From NCBI GenBank assembly GCA_021828405.1, contig JAKARZ010000005.1, positions 13,305 through 77,304 of the forward strand: DNA of 64,000 nt, written 5' to 3'. The notes under the pieces were generated by a model. The model did no database searches. It saw nothing but the letters and a program-made list of their open reading frames with translations, and had not been told where the DNA came from. Below, one piece after another: positions 17,265 to 25,838 of this stretch. The stretch comes from Bacillota bacterium. GTDB taxonomy: Bacteria; Bacillota_E; Sulfobacillia; Sulfobacillales; JAIMBI01. The position numbers and the translations under genes are program-made. Every line of letters starts with the position of its first letter. Within the stretch, counting starts at the first letter, position 1.

Positions 17265-17555
17265 TCACGAGGTTTTAGGGGGGACCGCCGCCATGCGGTC
17301 CAGCACCAATCGGTAGCCGCCCGCCCCCCGATACAGGCAGCGGCGCACGCGGCTCACGGTAGTGGACGACGCGCCGGTTTCCGCCTGAATCGCCTCGTAG
17401 GTTTGGCCACGGTCCAAGCGGCACGCGATATCGAGCCGCAAGACAAGCTCGTCCTGTTCGTGCGGCGTGAGCCAGTCCTCCAGCAATTGCCCCAGCTCCA
17501 TCGGATTCTGGACGGTGGACAGCGCCCGGTACAGCAGATCCAGGTCATCGGCCAC
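17265..17555 (-). CDS. YerC/TrpR-like transcriptional regulator
   Basis: About 96 residues with the TrpR fold: paired N-terminal helices (LYRALSTVQNPMELGQLLED), then EQDELVLRLDIACRL and a helix-turn-helix with YEAIQAETGASSTTVSRV. The YerC/YecD branch lacks the tryptophan operon link and has been proposed to control histidine genes. The GTG at 17555 behind GAGAGGGAGG is preferred over an upstream in-frame ATG. It overlaps hisC by 11 bp and is therefore co-expressed with a his gene. Confidence 0.85.
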   Translation of the reverse strand: MADDLDLLYRALSTVQNPMELGQLLEDWLTPHEQDELVLRLDIACRLDRGQTYEAIQAETGASSTTVSRVRRCLYRGAGGYRLVLDRMAAVPPKTS

Positions 17556-18666
17556 CGGCCAACCCTCCCTCTCGGTCTCCGCTTGGTGGCGCATCACGCC
17601 ATCCGGCCACCTCGTCCAGCGCCGCGAGCAGCAGGTTCTCCTGCACCGGCGTCCCTACGGTGATACGCAGATGGTCGGGCACCCCAAAGCTCCCACCCCA
17701 CCGCACCAGGATGCCCCGGGCAGAAAGCTCCGCAAGCCACGCCTCGGCGTCACCGCTCGGGGGCGCGGCCCAGGCGAAGTTGGCCTGGCTGGGATTGACC
17801 GACCAGCCCCGGGCGACCAGGGCCTCTTCCAGGCGCCTCCGCCCGACATGCACCGCCGTCACCACCTGGCGGCGGTAAGGTTCATCCAGCACGGCGGCCC
17901 GGCCCACCACCAGGGCCGGGGCCGACACCGGAAACGGTTCGCGCACGCGGCCCACGGCATCGACAACGGCGGGGGCCGCCAGCATGGCCCCCACCCTGAG
18001 CCCCGCGAGCCCATAGGCTTTGGAGAGTGTGCGCAAGAGGACCACGTTGGCGTGGACGGCGAGCAGACGGGTTGTCTCGGGCTCCGGGAGTGCGAAGTCG
18101 CGGTAGGCCTCGTCCAGCACCATAAGCCCGTCATTCCCGAGTGCCGCCAGCACCTCCGCAATCACGGCCGCCGGCGCCAGATCGCCGGTGGGATTGTTGG
18201 GGGTGCACAGAAACACCAACCGCGGGTGGTGACCGGCCACCCAGTCGGGCAGCGCGGCCCAGTTGACGTGGTGGCCGCTACCCGGCAGCGCGGCCACCTC
18301 GGCGCCCATCAAGGACGCTCCCTGCGAGTACAGCGAAAAGGTGGGGTGCACCGTGGCCACCCGGTCGCCGGGCCGAAGGTACGTCTCGGCCAGGCACTTG
18401 ATGAGATGGCCACTGCCGGTGCCCAGCAGTATGGCCGACGACGACACGCCCCACTGGGCCTCCAGCGCCTCTTTGAGGATCCCTCCCGCCATGTCGGGAT
18501 AGGTGGCGCCGCCATCCCACCGCCGCCATGCTTCCACGGCCAACGGCGAGGGCCCCCAGGCGCTCTCGTTGGCGGCCAGGTTCTGCACCGCCTCGGCGGG
18601 CACATGTCCGGGGCGACCCGGGCGATAGATGGGGAGCCCCTGCACCTCGGGACGCGGCTCAATCAC
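17545..18666 (-). CDS. hisC: Histidinol-phosphate aminotransferase
   Basis: Class I/II PLP aminotransferase of 373 residues. Key elements are LAANESAWGPSP, the TPNNPTG loop near residue 160, DEAYRDF near 190 and the PLP lysine in RTLSKAYGLAGLRVG near 218. GTG start behind AGGAGGAG. It reads in the same direction as the his operon but is separated from hisG by the regulator and a dead gene. The HisC assignment rests on context and the C-terminal RITVGT motif; related aromatic aminotransferases are possible. Confidence 0.88.
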   Translation of the reverse strand: MIEPRPEVQGLPIYRPGRPGHVPAEAVQNLAANESAWGPSPLAVEAWRRWDGGATYPDMAGGILKEALEAQWGVSSSAILLGTGSGHLIKCLAETYLRPGDRVATVHPTFSLYSQGASLMGAEVAALPGSGHHVNWAALPDWVAGHHPRLVFLCTPNNPTGDLAPAAVIAEVLAALGNDGLMVLDEAYRDFALPEPETTRLLAVHANVVLLRTLSKAYGLAGLRVGAMLAAPAVVDAVGRVREPFPVSAPALVVGRAAVLDEPYRRQVVTAVHVGRRRLEEALVARGWSVNPSQANFAWAAPPSGDAEAWLAELSARGILVRWGGSFGVPDHLRITVGTPVQENLLLAALDEVAGWRDAPPSGDREGGLAGGR

Positions 18667-19082
18667 GTGGGACTCCTCCTCGCACTAGCCGCCCATCGCG
18701 ACACATGACTCAGTATCCCATCCGACGAGGGCGCCGCCAAGTCAGTGATCCGGATGGGCACGGTAACGTCAAGGTCTCAGTTGCTTTGCAGCGGAGACGA
18801 GAACGTGAAGTGCTGCACGAAGCGAGGAGGAACCGCCCACGACCGCCGCGTGGGACCGCCGCGTGGGACCGCCTCGCCCGGCCTCCCCCATCGGGGCGTC
18901 TGGGCAGCAGGGTACGACCCCGGGCGGCGCCCGGGTCGGTGACCGGTATAGCCGGGGCCGGGCGCGCTAGACGCCGAGTCGCGCGTCTGCCATGTGGTCC
19001 GAGTGGCGATGGAGGTCGTTCACCACCCGTTCGGTGGAGGAGGCTCCGCACGATGTGGCGCAAGCTCGCCATGATTCGGCGC
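18667..19082. other. Intergenic region with a small tandem repeat
   Basis: No credible gene. A 13-bp unit, GACCGCCGCGTGG, is repeated 2.5 times at 18841-18873. Frames on both strands are low-complexity Arg/Pro/Gly shadows. The region ends at the tail of the dehydratase pseudogene. Confidence 0.5.
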
Positions 19083-19760
19083 CTATGCCCCGGCCGGATT
19101 GGTGAGCGGTCCTCGTCGTCCACCCCGTCGCGTTGTGAGCAGCACCGCCGTCGACGCGCCCGCGCTCACCCGACCGGTGAGCAACACGGCCACGCCCACG
19201 ACCGCCCCTTCCACGACTAAGCGGTAGTGCTCCAGCAAAAAGACAGCGCCTCGACAATCCCCTCTTCGCTCACCTCAACGCGGTCGCCCACCCCGTCGCG
19301 TACCAGGACCAGCGTGAATGGGTTGTCGCCGCCGACCCCGCCCAGTAGGCTGTCGGCCCAAGTGAGGGCCTCGGGCGCATCGGCGGGACGCCCGGCCCGC
19401 ACGCTCGCCGCCATGCTCTGCGCGCATGCCGAGCCCCTGCACGACGCGCGCCCCGCGATGGACCACCACCCGGCCGTCCCCTGCCCCGCAATGACGTCGG
19501 GGTCGTCAAAGGGGGACACCACCAGGAGCCCCTCGGCCGCCGCCGCCCCGTGGCAGCAGCGCGCGGCGTCTTCCTGGGCGTCCTCGTTCACCGTCACCAA
19601 CGGCCCCCACTACTTCAACTGGGCGATTTTCACCCTGGGCACGGTGCTCGGCCCAAACACGCACGCCGGTACGCCCAGACGGCTCGCCATATACGCCACG
19701 GCCGTGCCGGATTGCCCGTGGAAAACCCAGCTTCTTGGTCTATCTCTAACTCCACCCGGG
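19083..19760 (-). pseudogene. Threonine-dehydratase-type PLP enzyme, truncated and broken
   Basis: Minus-strand pieces match the IlvA/hydroxyaspartate-ammonia-lyase family in order: GFSTGN, then GTAVAYMASRLGVPACVFG (after a frameshift), VTVNEDAQEDA, VVSPFDDPDVIAGQGT, GGVGGDNPFTLVL, VEVSEEGIVEALSF and LLEHYRLVVEGA (after another frameshift near 19232). An in-frame TAG at 19610-19612 replaces the usual Tyr. The N-terminal part with the PLP lysine is missing. It ends at TAG 19083. It abuts a truncated PucR gene that runs the other way. Confidence 0.75.
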
Positions 19761-19767
19761 GGAGCCG

Positions 19768-20270
19768 GTGCAGGTGGCCCGCGACTTTTTTGACGACTTC
19801 GACCAGCGGCTTCGGGACGTGAGCTCCCGCGTGGTGCTTTCCTGGGGCATCGGCTTGGCCGACCACCCGGGGAATCGGTTTCACCACGCGTACCGACAGG
19901 CGCACGAGGCGCTGAACATCGGCTACGGGCTCGCGGGGCCCGCCACCGTACACCTACTTCAGCAACATGCGAATCTACCGGATCCTGCTGCACGTCGCCC
20001 GAGCTCTGGGCAGCTCGACGCCTCGATGACAAGCGTCATGGCGAGTTGGTGCCCACCCTGGACACGTTCATTCGTACGCGGGGCCACGTGAGCGAAACGG
20101 CCCACCTGCTGAACCTGCACCGCCAGTCGCTCGGTTACCACCTTTCGCAAATCGAACGGCTGATGGGCCGCACGCTGGACGAGCCCCGAAACCTCGTTTC
20201 GGTCCTCGTTCGCGCCGCACATTCGCAAGCTGCAGACCGCGGCCCTGGACCTCGACCCCGAGGAGTGATC
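19768..20270 (+). pseudogene. PucR/CdaR-family regulator, C-terminal remnant
   Basis: The central degenerate-cyclase-like region (DFDQRLRDVSSRVVLSWGIG, then HAYRQAHEALNIGYGLAG) is followed, in two other frames, by YFSNMRIYRILLHVARALG and by the C-terminal helix-turn-helix TRGHVSETAHLLNLHRQSLG YHLSQIERL. Two frameshifts and loss of the N-terminal sensor domain make it dead. PucR regulators often sit divergent from the catabolic genes they control, which fits the dehydratase remnant next door. Confidence 0.75.
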
Positions 20271-20283
20271 GCGGACGCCGAGC

Positions 20284-20580
20284 TCAGTCCGCCAGCACCG
20301 TGTGCATCTCGACCTGATGGGGCGTGGCAAACATGTCGGCCGGCGCGCGCTGGCCGTGCGCTTCACGGAATACCGCGCTGGCCGTCCAGGCCCGAAAGCT
20401 GGCTTCATCCTCCCAATGGGTCATGACCACGTAGGGAGCGCCCTCCGTGACGGGGCAGAGCACCTCGCTGCGTACGAACCCCGGCGCCCGATCCACCAAG
20501 TGCACCCGCCCGCGGAAGCGGGCCTCAAACTCTGCCTCCTTGCCGGCCGCCACGAAAATCCGATTGGCCACCACCACCAT
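20284..20580 (-). CDS. Antibiotic-biosynthesis-monooxygenase-fold protein (heme-degrading HmoB/IsdG-like)
   Basis: A 98-residue ferredoxin-like ABM domain. The three residues that define IsdG-type heme monooxygenases are in place: Asn in VVANRIFV, Trp in THWEDEASFRAW and His in FREAHGQ. I start at ATG 20580, which has GGCGGAGGGACG just upstream, instead of an earlier in-frame start at 20622. It is divergent from the winged-helix gene at 20651, with 70 bp between starts. Heme breakdown is likely but other quinol-type substrates remain possible. Confidence 0.78.
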   Translation of the reverse strand: MVVVANRIFVAAGKEAEFEARFRGRVHLVDRAPGFVRSEVLCPVTEGAPYVVMTHWEDEASFRAWTASAVFREAHGQRAPADMFATPHQVEMHTVLAD

Positions 20581-20614
20581 GTACGTCCCTCCGCCCTGCA
20601 GAGAATCCACCGTC

Positions 20615-20644
20615 TTGGCCATCGTAGCAAGGCAATGCTATACT
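20615..20644 (+). promoter_or_regulatory. Promoter of the winged-helix gene (leaderless)
   Basis: TTGGCC (20615-20620) and TATACT (20639-20644) are 18 bp apart, with a TGC extended -10. The ATG at 20651 follows after only 6 bp, so the transcript likely starts at the start codon. Confidence 0.65.
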
Positions 20645-20650
20645 GTCATC

Positions 20651-21763
20651 ATGGAACGCATGCAGGATCCGCACGCAAGCGGGTGGCCCGCCGTGTCGCC
20701 GGTGGAGACGCTCTCCCTGGCTGAGCCGTGTGTGGTGTGGTTGCGCCCCTCCTGGCCTCTGATGGTGGTGGGCGGACTGGTGGTGGCTGACGCGGCTCCC
20801 CACGCGGGTTCCGTGGCCCTCGGGGACATCGCGGGCTGGTCCGCGCTGCGGGCGCTGCTGTTGCACGGCGTCGCACTGCGCGACCGCTTGGCGCTCCTGC
20901 CCAGTGCCGACTTGGACCGGGCCCATACACCCCGGGAGCTCTTGCGCGTGATCGAGCGGCAGGGGGAGCGCTGGTGGCAGAGCCTCTTGATCCGGGGGGC
21001 CCGGCAAGGTTGGCGGCACCGCGAGGCGCACGCCCCGGCGGCTGAGCGGGCGGCGCTCGCCGCCGCCTGGACCGCGGCCGGTGCGTGGCGCGCCCAGGTG
21101 CTCCTGCAGGCCACCCTCTGGCCCGTGGCCGCCGCGGAGGTGGCCGCGCTGGTGGACAGCCCCGCTGAATGCCTCGAGGTCTTAGAGACGGTAGTGGGAC
21201 GGGTGGGCCAGTTTGTTGATGACCGGGCTCCGCGCCTGCCGCGCGCCGAACGCCGCACGTATGCCGATGCCGAGCACGCCTTCCGACACCTCGTAGGTCG
21301 GTCCCTGGGACCGGGCACCGAGAGCCGCGGAGTGCGTGACGTCACGGCCGTCCCCACGCCCGGCCTGGCCGGCGCCATTCCGATTGCCCGCTCGGGCCAG
21401 CGCTGGACGGTGTGGATTCCGCTGGACGTTTCGAACGCGGAAAGCCCCCCCGACGTCCATCGCACCCTGGCCCTGCTGGGGGACCCCTTAAACCAGCAGG
21501 TGGTGGAGCAGTTGGCCGGCGGGCCCTCTTATGCCCAGGCCCTGGCACCGACGCTCAACACGCACGCCTCCACGCTGTCCCGCCATCTCACCGCGCTCGC
21601 GGATGCGGGCATTGTGCGCGTCCGGCCGGAAGGCCACCGCGTGTGGTACCATCTGCACGCGCCCACCCTTCAGGCCGTGGAAAATTGGGCCACCCAGGTC
21701 CGCACGGCGGTTGCGGCAGCTGCTCCCGGACGCGATGGGTCCGGCCCATCCCCCCGTCCTTAG
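20651..21763 (+). CDS. ArsR-type winged-helix protein with long N-terminal domain
   Basis: 370 residues. The last 95 or so form an ArsR-like winged helix: LALLGDPLNQQVVEQLAGG, then NTHASTLSRHLTALADAGIV and RPEGHRVWYHLH. The N-terminal 270 residues are mostly helical, Ala/Arg-rich and not recognised; a similar layout (unknown domain plus C-terminal HTH) occurs in Firmicute DUF-type regulators. The ATG at 20651 is chosen because a strong promoter ends 6 bp before it; the longer upstream frame crosses that promoter. It may control itself and the divergent ABM monooxygenase. Confidence 0.78.
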   Translation: MERMQDPHASGWPAVSPVETLSLAEPCVVWLRPSWPLMVVGGLVVADAAPHAGSVALGDIAGWSALRALLLHGVALRDRLALLPSADLDRAHTPRELLRVIERQGERWWQSLLIRGARQGWRHREAHAPAAERAALAAAWTAAGAWRAQVLLQATLWPVAAAEVAALVDSPAECLEVLETVVGRVGQFVDDRAPRLPRAERRTYADAEHAFRHLVGRSLGPGTESRGVRDVTAVPTPGLAGAIPIARSGQRWTVWIPLDVSNAESPPDVHRTLALLGDPLNQQVVEQLAGGPSYAQALAPTLNTHASTLSRHLTALADAGIVRVRPEGHRVWYHLHAPTLQAVENWATQVRTAVAAAAPGRDGSGPSPRP

Positions 21764-21861
21764 GCCGCGGAGCCTCAACGCTCCCCATGCCGGCCGGGCG
21801 CGTGGGTGACCGCAACTCTCAGACCTGAGCTGGGCGCCCGGTGGCTTGAGAGGGGAGTGCG

Positions 21862-22743
21862 GTGGTGGTCCCAAGCGTCGGTGAGGATGCGTCGGTGCGC
21901 GCCGTGGTTCTCGGGACAGCCCAGGATGGGGGACGTCCCCAGGTTGGTTGCCACTGTGTGCACTGCGCGTCGGCTCGCCGCGACCCGGCCTTGGCCGAGG
22001 GGCCGAGCGCGCTGGCGGTGGTGGATGATGTGCGCCGCCAGATTTGGTTGGTGGATGTGACCCCGGCCTTCCCCCAGCAGTTCGACTGGCTGGAGGCCCA
22101 CCTCGGATCCCCCTATGCGCTCGCGGGGGCCCTCGTGACGCATGCCCACATCGGCCATTATCTGGGCCTGGCACACCTGGGCCGGGAAGTCATGGGGGCG
22201 CACGGCGTACCCGTCTACGTCAGTCCGGCCATGGCGCGCTTTCTGGCATCCCATGCGCCGTGGTCGCAGCTCGTGCAGTTGGGCAACATCCGACTGGAGA
22301 CCGTGGTTCCCGATACCCCCCGCAGGCTGGCGCCCGGCCTGTCCGCCACCCTGATCCCTGTCCCCCACCGCAATGAGCACGCCGACACCATGGCCGTCGT
22401 GCTGGAGGGGCCGACGCGCCGCCTCCTGTATCTGCCCGATATCGACCGCTGGGATCCCTGGGCCGACACGCTGGCCCGTGTCCTACCGTCCGTCGACATC
22501 GCGCTCCTGGACGGCACCTTTTACGACGCCGACGAGCTCCCGGGCCGCAACCGCCTGGAGATTCCCCATCCCCCGGTGGTGGAGACACGGGAGCGGCTTC
22601 GCGGCCTTCCCCCATTGGGCCGGACCGCGGTCTATGTCACCCACCTCAACCATTCCAATCGGCTATGGGACCCGGTGTCCCGAGACGGCCTGGCCACCCA
22701 GGGACTCGGGGTGGCGAGGCGGGGAGATGAGCACGTCTTGTGA
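21862..22743 (+). CDS. PqqB-like metallo-beta-lactamase-fold protein
   Basis: 293 residues. PqqB-type start GTAQDGGRPQVGCHCVHC, whose cysteines form the usual CxCxxC zinc site, then VTHAHIGHYLGL (the family's HxHxxH variant), LYLPDIDRWD and LLDGTFYDADE. The fold and motifs match PqqB and its non-PQQ relatives. No pqqA, C, D or E is present in the window, so a role in PQQ formation is not supported. GTG start at 21862 behind AGAGGGGAG; GTG 21895 is an alternative. Confidence 0.82.
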   Translation: MVVPSVGEDASVRAVVLGTAQDGGRPQVGCHCVHCASARRDPALAEGPSALAVVDDVRRQIWLVDVTPAFPQQFDWLEAHLGSPYALAGALVTHAHIGHYLGLAHLGREVMGAHGVPVYVSPAMARFLASHAPWSQLVQLGNIRLETVVPDTPRRLAPGLSATLIPVPHRNEHADTMAVVLEGPTRRLLYLPDIDRWDPWADTLARVLPSVDIALLDGTFYDADELPGRNRLEIPHPPVVETRERLRGLPPLGRTAVYVTHLNHSNRLWDPVSRDGLATQGLGVARRGDEHVL

Positions 22744-22783
22744 GTGCCGAGCCTCCGCGCCCCGTCCGCGATCGCAGGTTGGC

Positions 22784-22789
22784 TATAAT
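22784..22789 (+). promoter_or_regulatory. -10 box of the phoU-deoC-transporter unit
   Basis: A perfect TATAAT lies 37 bp before the GTG of phoU. Here a normal leader with GGAAGGGGAG (22810-22819) follows, in contrast to the leaderless genes elsewhere in the window. No good -35 is visible. Confidence 0.5.
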
Positions 22790-22826
22790 CGATTGAGACG
22801 CCCTGACCAGGAAGGGGAGTGGTTCA

Positions 22827-23588
22827 GTGGCGCTGGTTGATGCCTATGCGGAGGCGATCCGCCGATTGGATGAGCAGGCCGCCACCATGGGCCGGGCGGC
22901 CTCTGCCATGCTGAGCCAGGCGCTCATGGCGCTGGCCCAGCGCAACCAGGATTTGGCGCGCCAGGTGCTGGCAACGGACGACGACATCGATGCCAAGGAT
23001 GCCACCATGGAGCGCGACGTGTTGGAGCTCATCAGCCTCTTGCCGCCCCGGCAGAATGACCTGCGCCGACTTGCGTCCCTGCTGCGCGTCGCCCGCGACT
23101 TGGAGCGGGTGGCCGACTACGCGTGCGACATTGCCGAAGTGGTCCTGGAGTTGGGACCGGCTGCGGACGGCGTCAACATCCGCGAGTTGAGCACGCTGGG
23201 CGACGAGGTGCTGACCATGTTGGCCGATGCCCTCACTGCGCTCGACACCGGCGACAGCGCCTTAGCCCGGGCGGTCAACCGCGCCGATGACGCGGTGGAT
23301 GCGGGCTACGCGCGCATCCACCAGGACCTCGTGGCCCTGATGGAGCAGCACCCGCATCAAATTCGGGAGGCCAACCAGCTGGTGCTGGTGGCCCGGTACC
23401 TGGAGCGGGTCGCGGATCACGCCGTCAATGTGGCGGAGATGACCGTGTTCACGGTCGAGGGGCGGCGCCGTCCGTTTCATCACGGCGGCGACCCGGCGTC
23501 ACCCCGCGCCCCCGCCAATCCCATGGGGCATCCTGTGGACCCCGAGTCGAATCCCACGACCCCCCCAGGAAAGGACGGTGGCCCATGA
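22827..23588 (+). CDS. phoU: PhoU-family phosphate regulator
   Basis: Two PhoU three-helix repeats, each with a metal-binding E/DxxxD pattern: LATDDDIDAKDATMERD then LRVARDLERVADYA in the first, and VNRADDAVDAGYARI then VARYLERVADHAVNVAEM in the second. The C-terminal 40 residues are a proline/histidine-rich tail not usual in PhoU. There is no pst operon nearby. It begins an operon with deoC (4-bp overlap) and a Na/Pi cotransporter, which itself ends in a PhoU-like domain. Confidence 0.9.
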   Translation: MALVDAYAEAIRRLDEQAATMGRAASAMLSQALMALAQRNQDLARQVLATDDDIDAKDATMERDVLELISLLPPRQNDLRRLASLLRVARDLERVADYACDIAEVVLELGPAADGVNIRELSTLGDEVLTMLADALTALDTGDSALARAVNRADDAVDAGYARIHQDLVALMEQHPHQIREANQLVLVARYLERVADHAVNVAEMTVFTVEGRRRPFHHGGDPASPRAPANPMGHPVDPESNPTTPPGKDGGP

Positions 23589-24250
23589 CTCCGCTCACCC
23601 GCCGCGAGGCGGCGCAACTCATCGATCATACGCTGCTGGATCCCCGCGCCCGACCGGACGACATTCGAGCTCTGGTGGCCGAGGCCACAGAACTCGGCGT
23701 GTACGCGGTCTGTGTCAACAGCACCATGACCCCCGTTGCCCGCCAAGCTTTGGGCCCAAGTCCTGTGCAACTTGCCGTCACGGTTGGCTTTCCCTTGGGC
23801 GCCATGGATCCCGCCGCCAAGGCCGACGAGGCGCGCCGTGCTCGGGACGCCGGGGCCGATGAGCTTGACATGGTGATGGCACAAGGGTGGTTTCGGGCCG
23901 GCGATGACCCGTATGTGCTCGACGACATGCGCGGGGTGATCGCCGCTGCCGGGGGCCTGCCCGTCAAAGTCATCCTGGAGACGGGATGGCTCAACCAGGC
24001 GGAGGCCACACACGCGGCCCAGCTCGCACGCGCCGCGGGCGCCGCCATGGTAAAGACGTCCACCAGCTTCGGCGCGCCCGGGGCCACCCCCGAGGCGGTC
24101 CGCTGGCTCGCCGCCGCCGTGGCTCCTGAGCTCGGAGTCAAGGCGGCCGGGGGCATTCGCACCCCCGAGGCGTTCGTGGCCATGGTGGCGGCGGGCGCGA
24201 CGCGCATCGGAATGAGCGCCACCCGCGCGGTGCTAGAAGCCTGGTCCTAA
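23585..24250 (+). CDS. deoC: Deoxyribose-phosphate aldolase
   Basis: Class I aldolase splitting deoxyribose-5-phosphate into glyceraldehyde-3-phosphate and acetaldehyde. Motifs: LIDHTLLDP, VCVNS, TVGFPLG, the catalytic lysine region VKVILETGWL with AAMVKTSTSFG, and the second lysine in GVKAAGGIRT. 221 residues. Its ATG overlaps the phoU stop by 4 bp and it stops 5 bp before the transporter. A deoC gene between phosphate genes is unusual. Confidence 0.94.
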   Translation: MTPLTRREAAQLIDHTLLDPRARPDDIRALVAEATELGVYAVCVNSTMTPVARQALGPSPVQLAVTVGFPLGAMDPAAKADEARRARDAGADELDMVMAQGWFRAGDDPYVLDDMRGVIAAAGGLPVKVILETGWLNQAEATHAAQLARAAGAAMVKTSTSFGAPGATPEAVRWLAAAVAPELGVKAAGGIRTPEAFVAMVAAGATRIGMSATRAVLEAWS

Positions 24251-24254
24251 CCGC

Positions 24255-25838
24255 ATGACCATCTGGCTCGCGCTCGTGGGGGGCGTTGCGCTTTTCGCGT
24301 ACGGCCTCTCGCTGACCGCGAGTGGCCTAGCGGCTCTGACGCGCGGCCCCCTGGTCGAAGCGATGCTGGCTCGCACCCAACGCCGCGCCGCGGCTGCGGC
24401 GTTAGGGACCGGCGCCACCCTGCTGGCGGGGTCGTCCAGCGCGATCACGGTGCTGTCCGTTGGGCTGGTGGGCGCTGGTCTGATGGAATTGCCCCAAGCC
24501 CTAGCCGTGATGCTGGGCGCCGCAGTCGGCACCACGCTCACGATTCAGTTGGTGTCGCTGGATGTGGTTCGCTTTGCCCCGCTGCTGCTGGTGCTGGGCG
24601 TGGCCCTGACCCTTTGGGAGCGCCGTCGCCGGGTTCAGGGGTCCGGTGCGCTGGTCTTAGGCTTCGGACTCCTGTTTTACGCGGTCTCTGTCATGACCAC
24701 CATGGCTCAGCGCATCGTCGACATCCCCGGCGCCCTGCCGTTCCTGGCGCACTGGGCCGCGATGCCGGTAATGCCGCTGGCCGCCGCATTTGTGCTGACT
24801 GCGCTGGTGCAAAACTCGGCGACCACGATTGCCCTCGCACTGTCCTTCTCCCTCCACGGCGCCATTCCGCCGGAAGCCGCACTTCTCATGGTGCTGGGCG
24901 CCAACCTAGGATCGCCGGCCGCCTCGGTGTACGCGGCACTGGCGGGCGGCGGCGCGGCCCGACGGGCGGCCACCGGCTACGTCATCATGAAGGCCGTAGC
25001 GGTGGGGGTGGCGCTGCTGCTGCTCCATCCCCTCATGGGCCTGCTGGCCGCCATCGATCCCAGTCCGGGGAGGTTGGTGGCCAATGCGCACACGCTGTTC
25101 AACCTGGGCATGGCGGTGGTGTTTCTCCCGCTGACCGGTCCCGTGGCTCAGTTGGTGGGCCGCCTGATTCCCCCGCCCGCCACCGCGTCCGGTCCGTCCG
25201 CTCCCGCCCTGGATCCGGGTCTTCTGCCGTGGCCAGCCGAGGCACTGGCCGCCAGCGCCCGCGAAGTGGCCCGCCTGGCGGAGGTAGCGGCCCAGATGGT
25301 GCGGACCCTGCCCGTGTTGTTGGCCACGCTGGAGGCCCCGCCGCGGGAGTTTCTCGACCAGGAAGAGACTGTGGACCTTCTGCACCAGGCGGTTCACAGC
25401 TATCTGTCGCGCCTTTCAGACGCTCGGCTGACCGATGAAGAGCGGGACCGCAAGCTGCGCATCCTGGCGGTGGCCAATCAGTTGGAGCATGTGGGCGATA
25501 CAGTCGAAAAACTGGCCGGCACGGCGGAAAAGCTGGGGCGCCGGGGATACCAGTGGCCACCGGCCCTCCGGCGGGCGGTCGACGCGTACGTGACGCACGG
25601 CGTGGCCTGGTTTGACGAAGCGGCGCGGGCCGTCGCGGCCACCAGCGACGAGGTGGCGCGGCGGGTGGTGTTCCACTACCCCGAGTTAGCACACGAAGAA
25701 GCGGCGCTGCGGCGCCAGGCGTTCCAGGTCACCGGCGACGTGCCGGGCCGCAGCACGCTGTTGGAACTGTTGGATGACCTCGCGGTGCTGTCGCAGCGCA
25801 CTGCCGCCTTGGGACGGGCGCTGCTGGGCTTCCAGTAG
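24255..25838 (+). CDS. Na/Pi cotransporter II-related protein with PhoU-like C-terminus
   Basis: 527 residues. The membrane half has 8-9 segments and the two QSSS-like repeats of the PNaS family: GTGATLLAGSSSAITVLSVG (near residues 55-74) and LTALVQNSATTIALALSFSL (near 180). The last 200 residues are helical and PhoU-like (LRILAVANQLEHVGDTVEKL). It probably takes up or exports phosphate and is likely tuned by its own tail or by PhoU. Last gene of the phoU-deoC unit. Confidence 0.88.
   Translation: MTIWLALVGGVALFAYGLSLTASGLAALTRGPLVEAMLARTQRRAAAAALGTGATLLAGSSSAITVLSVGLVGAGLMELPQALAVMLGAAVGTTLTIQLVSLDVVRFAPLLLVLGVALTLWERRRRVQGSGALVLGFGLLFYAVSVMTTMAQRIVDIPGALPFLAHWAAMPVMPLAAAFVLTALVQNSATTIALALSFSLHGAIPPEAALLMVLGANLGSPAASVYAALAGGGAARRAATGYVIMKAVAVGVALLLLHPLMGLLAAIDPSPGRLVANAHTLFNLGMAVVFLPLTGPVAQLVGRLIPPPATASGPSAPALDPGLLPWPAEALAASAREVARLAEVAAQMVRTLPVLLATLEAPPREFLDQEETVDLLHQAVHSYLSRLSDARLTDEERDRKLRILAVANQLEHVGDTVEKLAGTAEKLGRRGYQWPPALRRAVDAYVTHGVAWFDEAARAVAATSDEVARRVVFHYPELAHEEAALRRQAFQVTGDVPGRSTLLELLDDLAVLSQRTAALGRALLGFQ

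Noticed and set aside
22827..25838. Pst-type phosphate transport locus
   Set aside because: phoU is present but no pstSCAB genes are found; the transporter is of the Na/Pi type.
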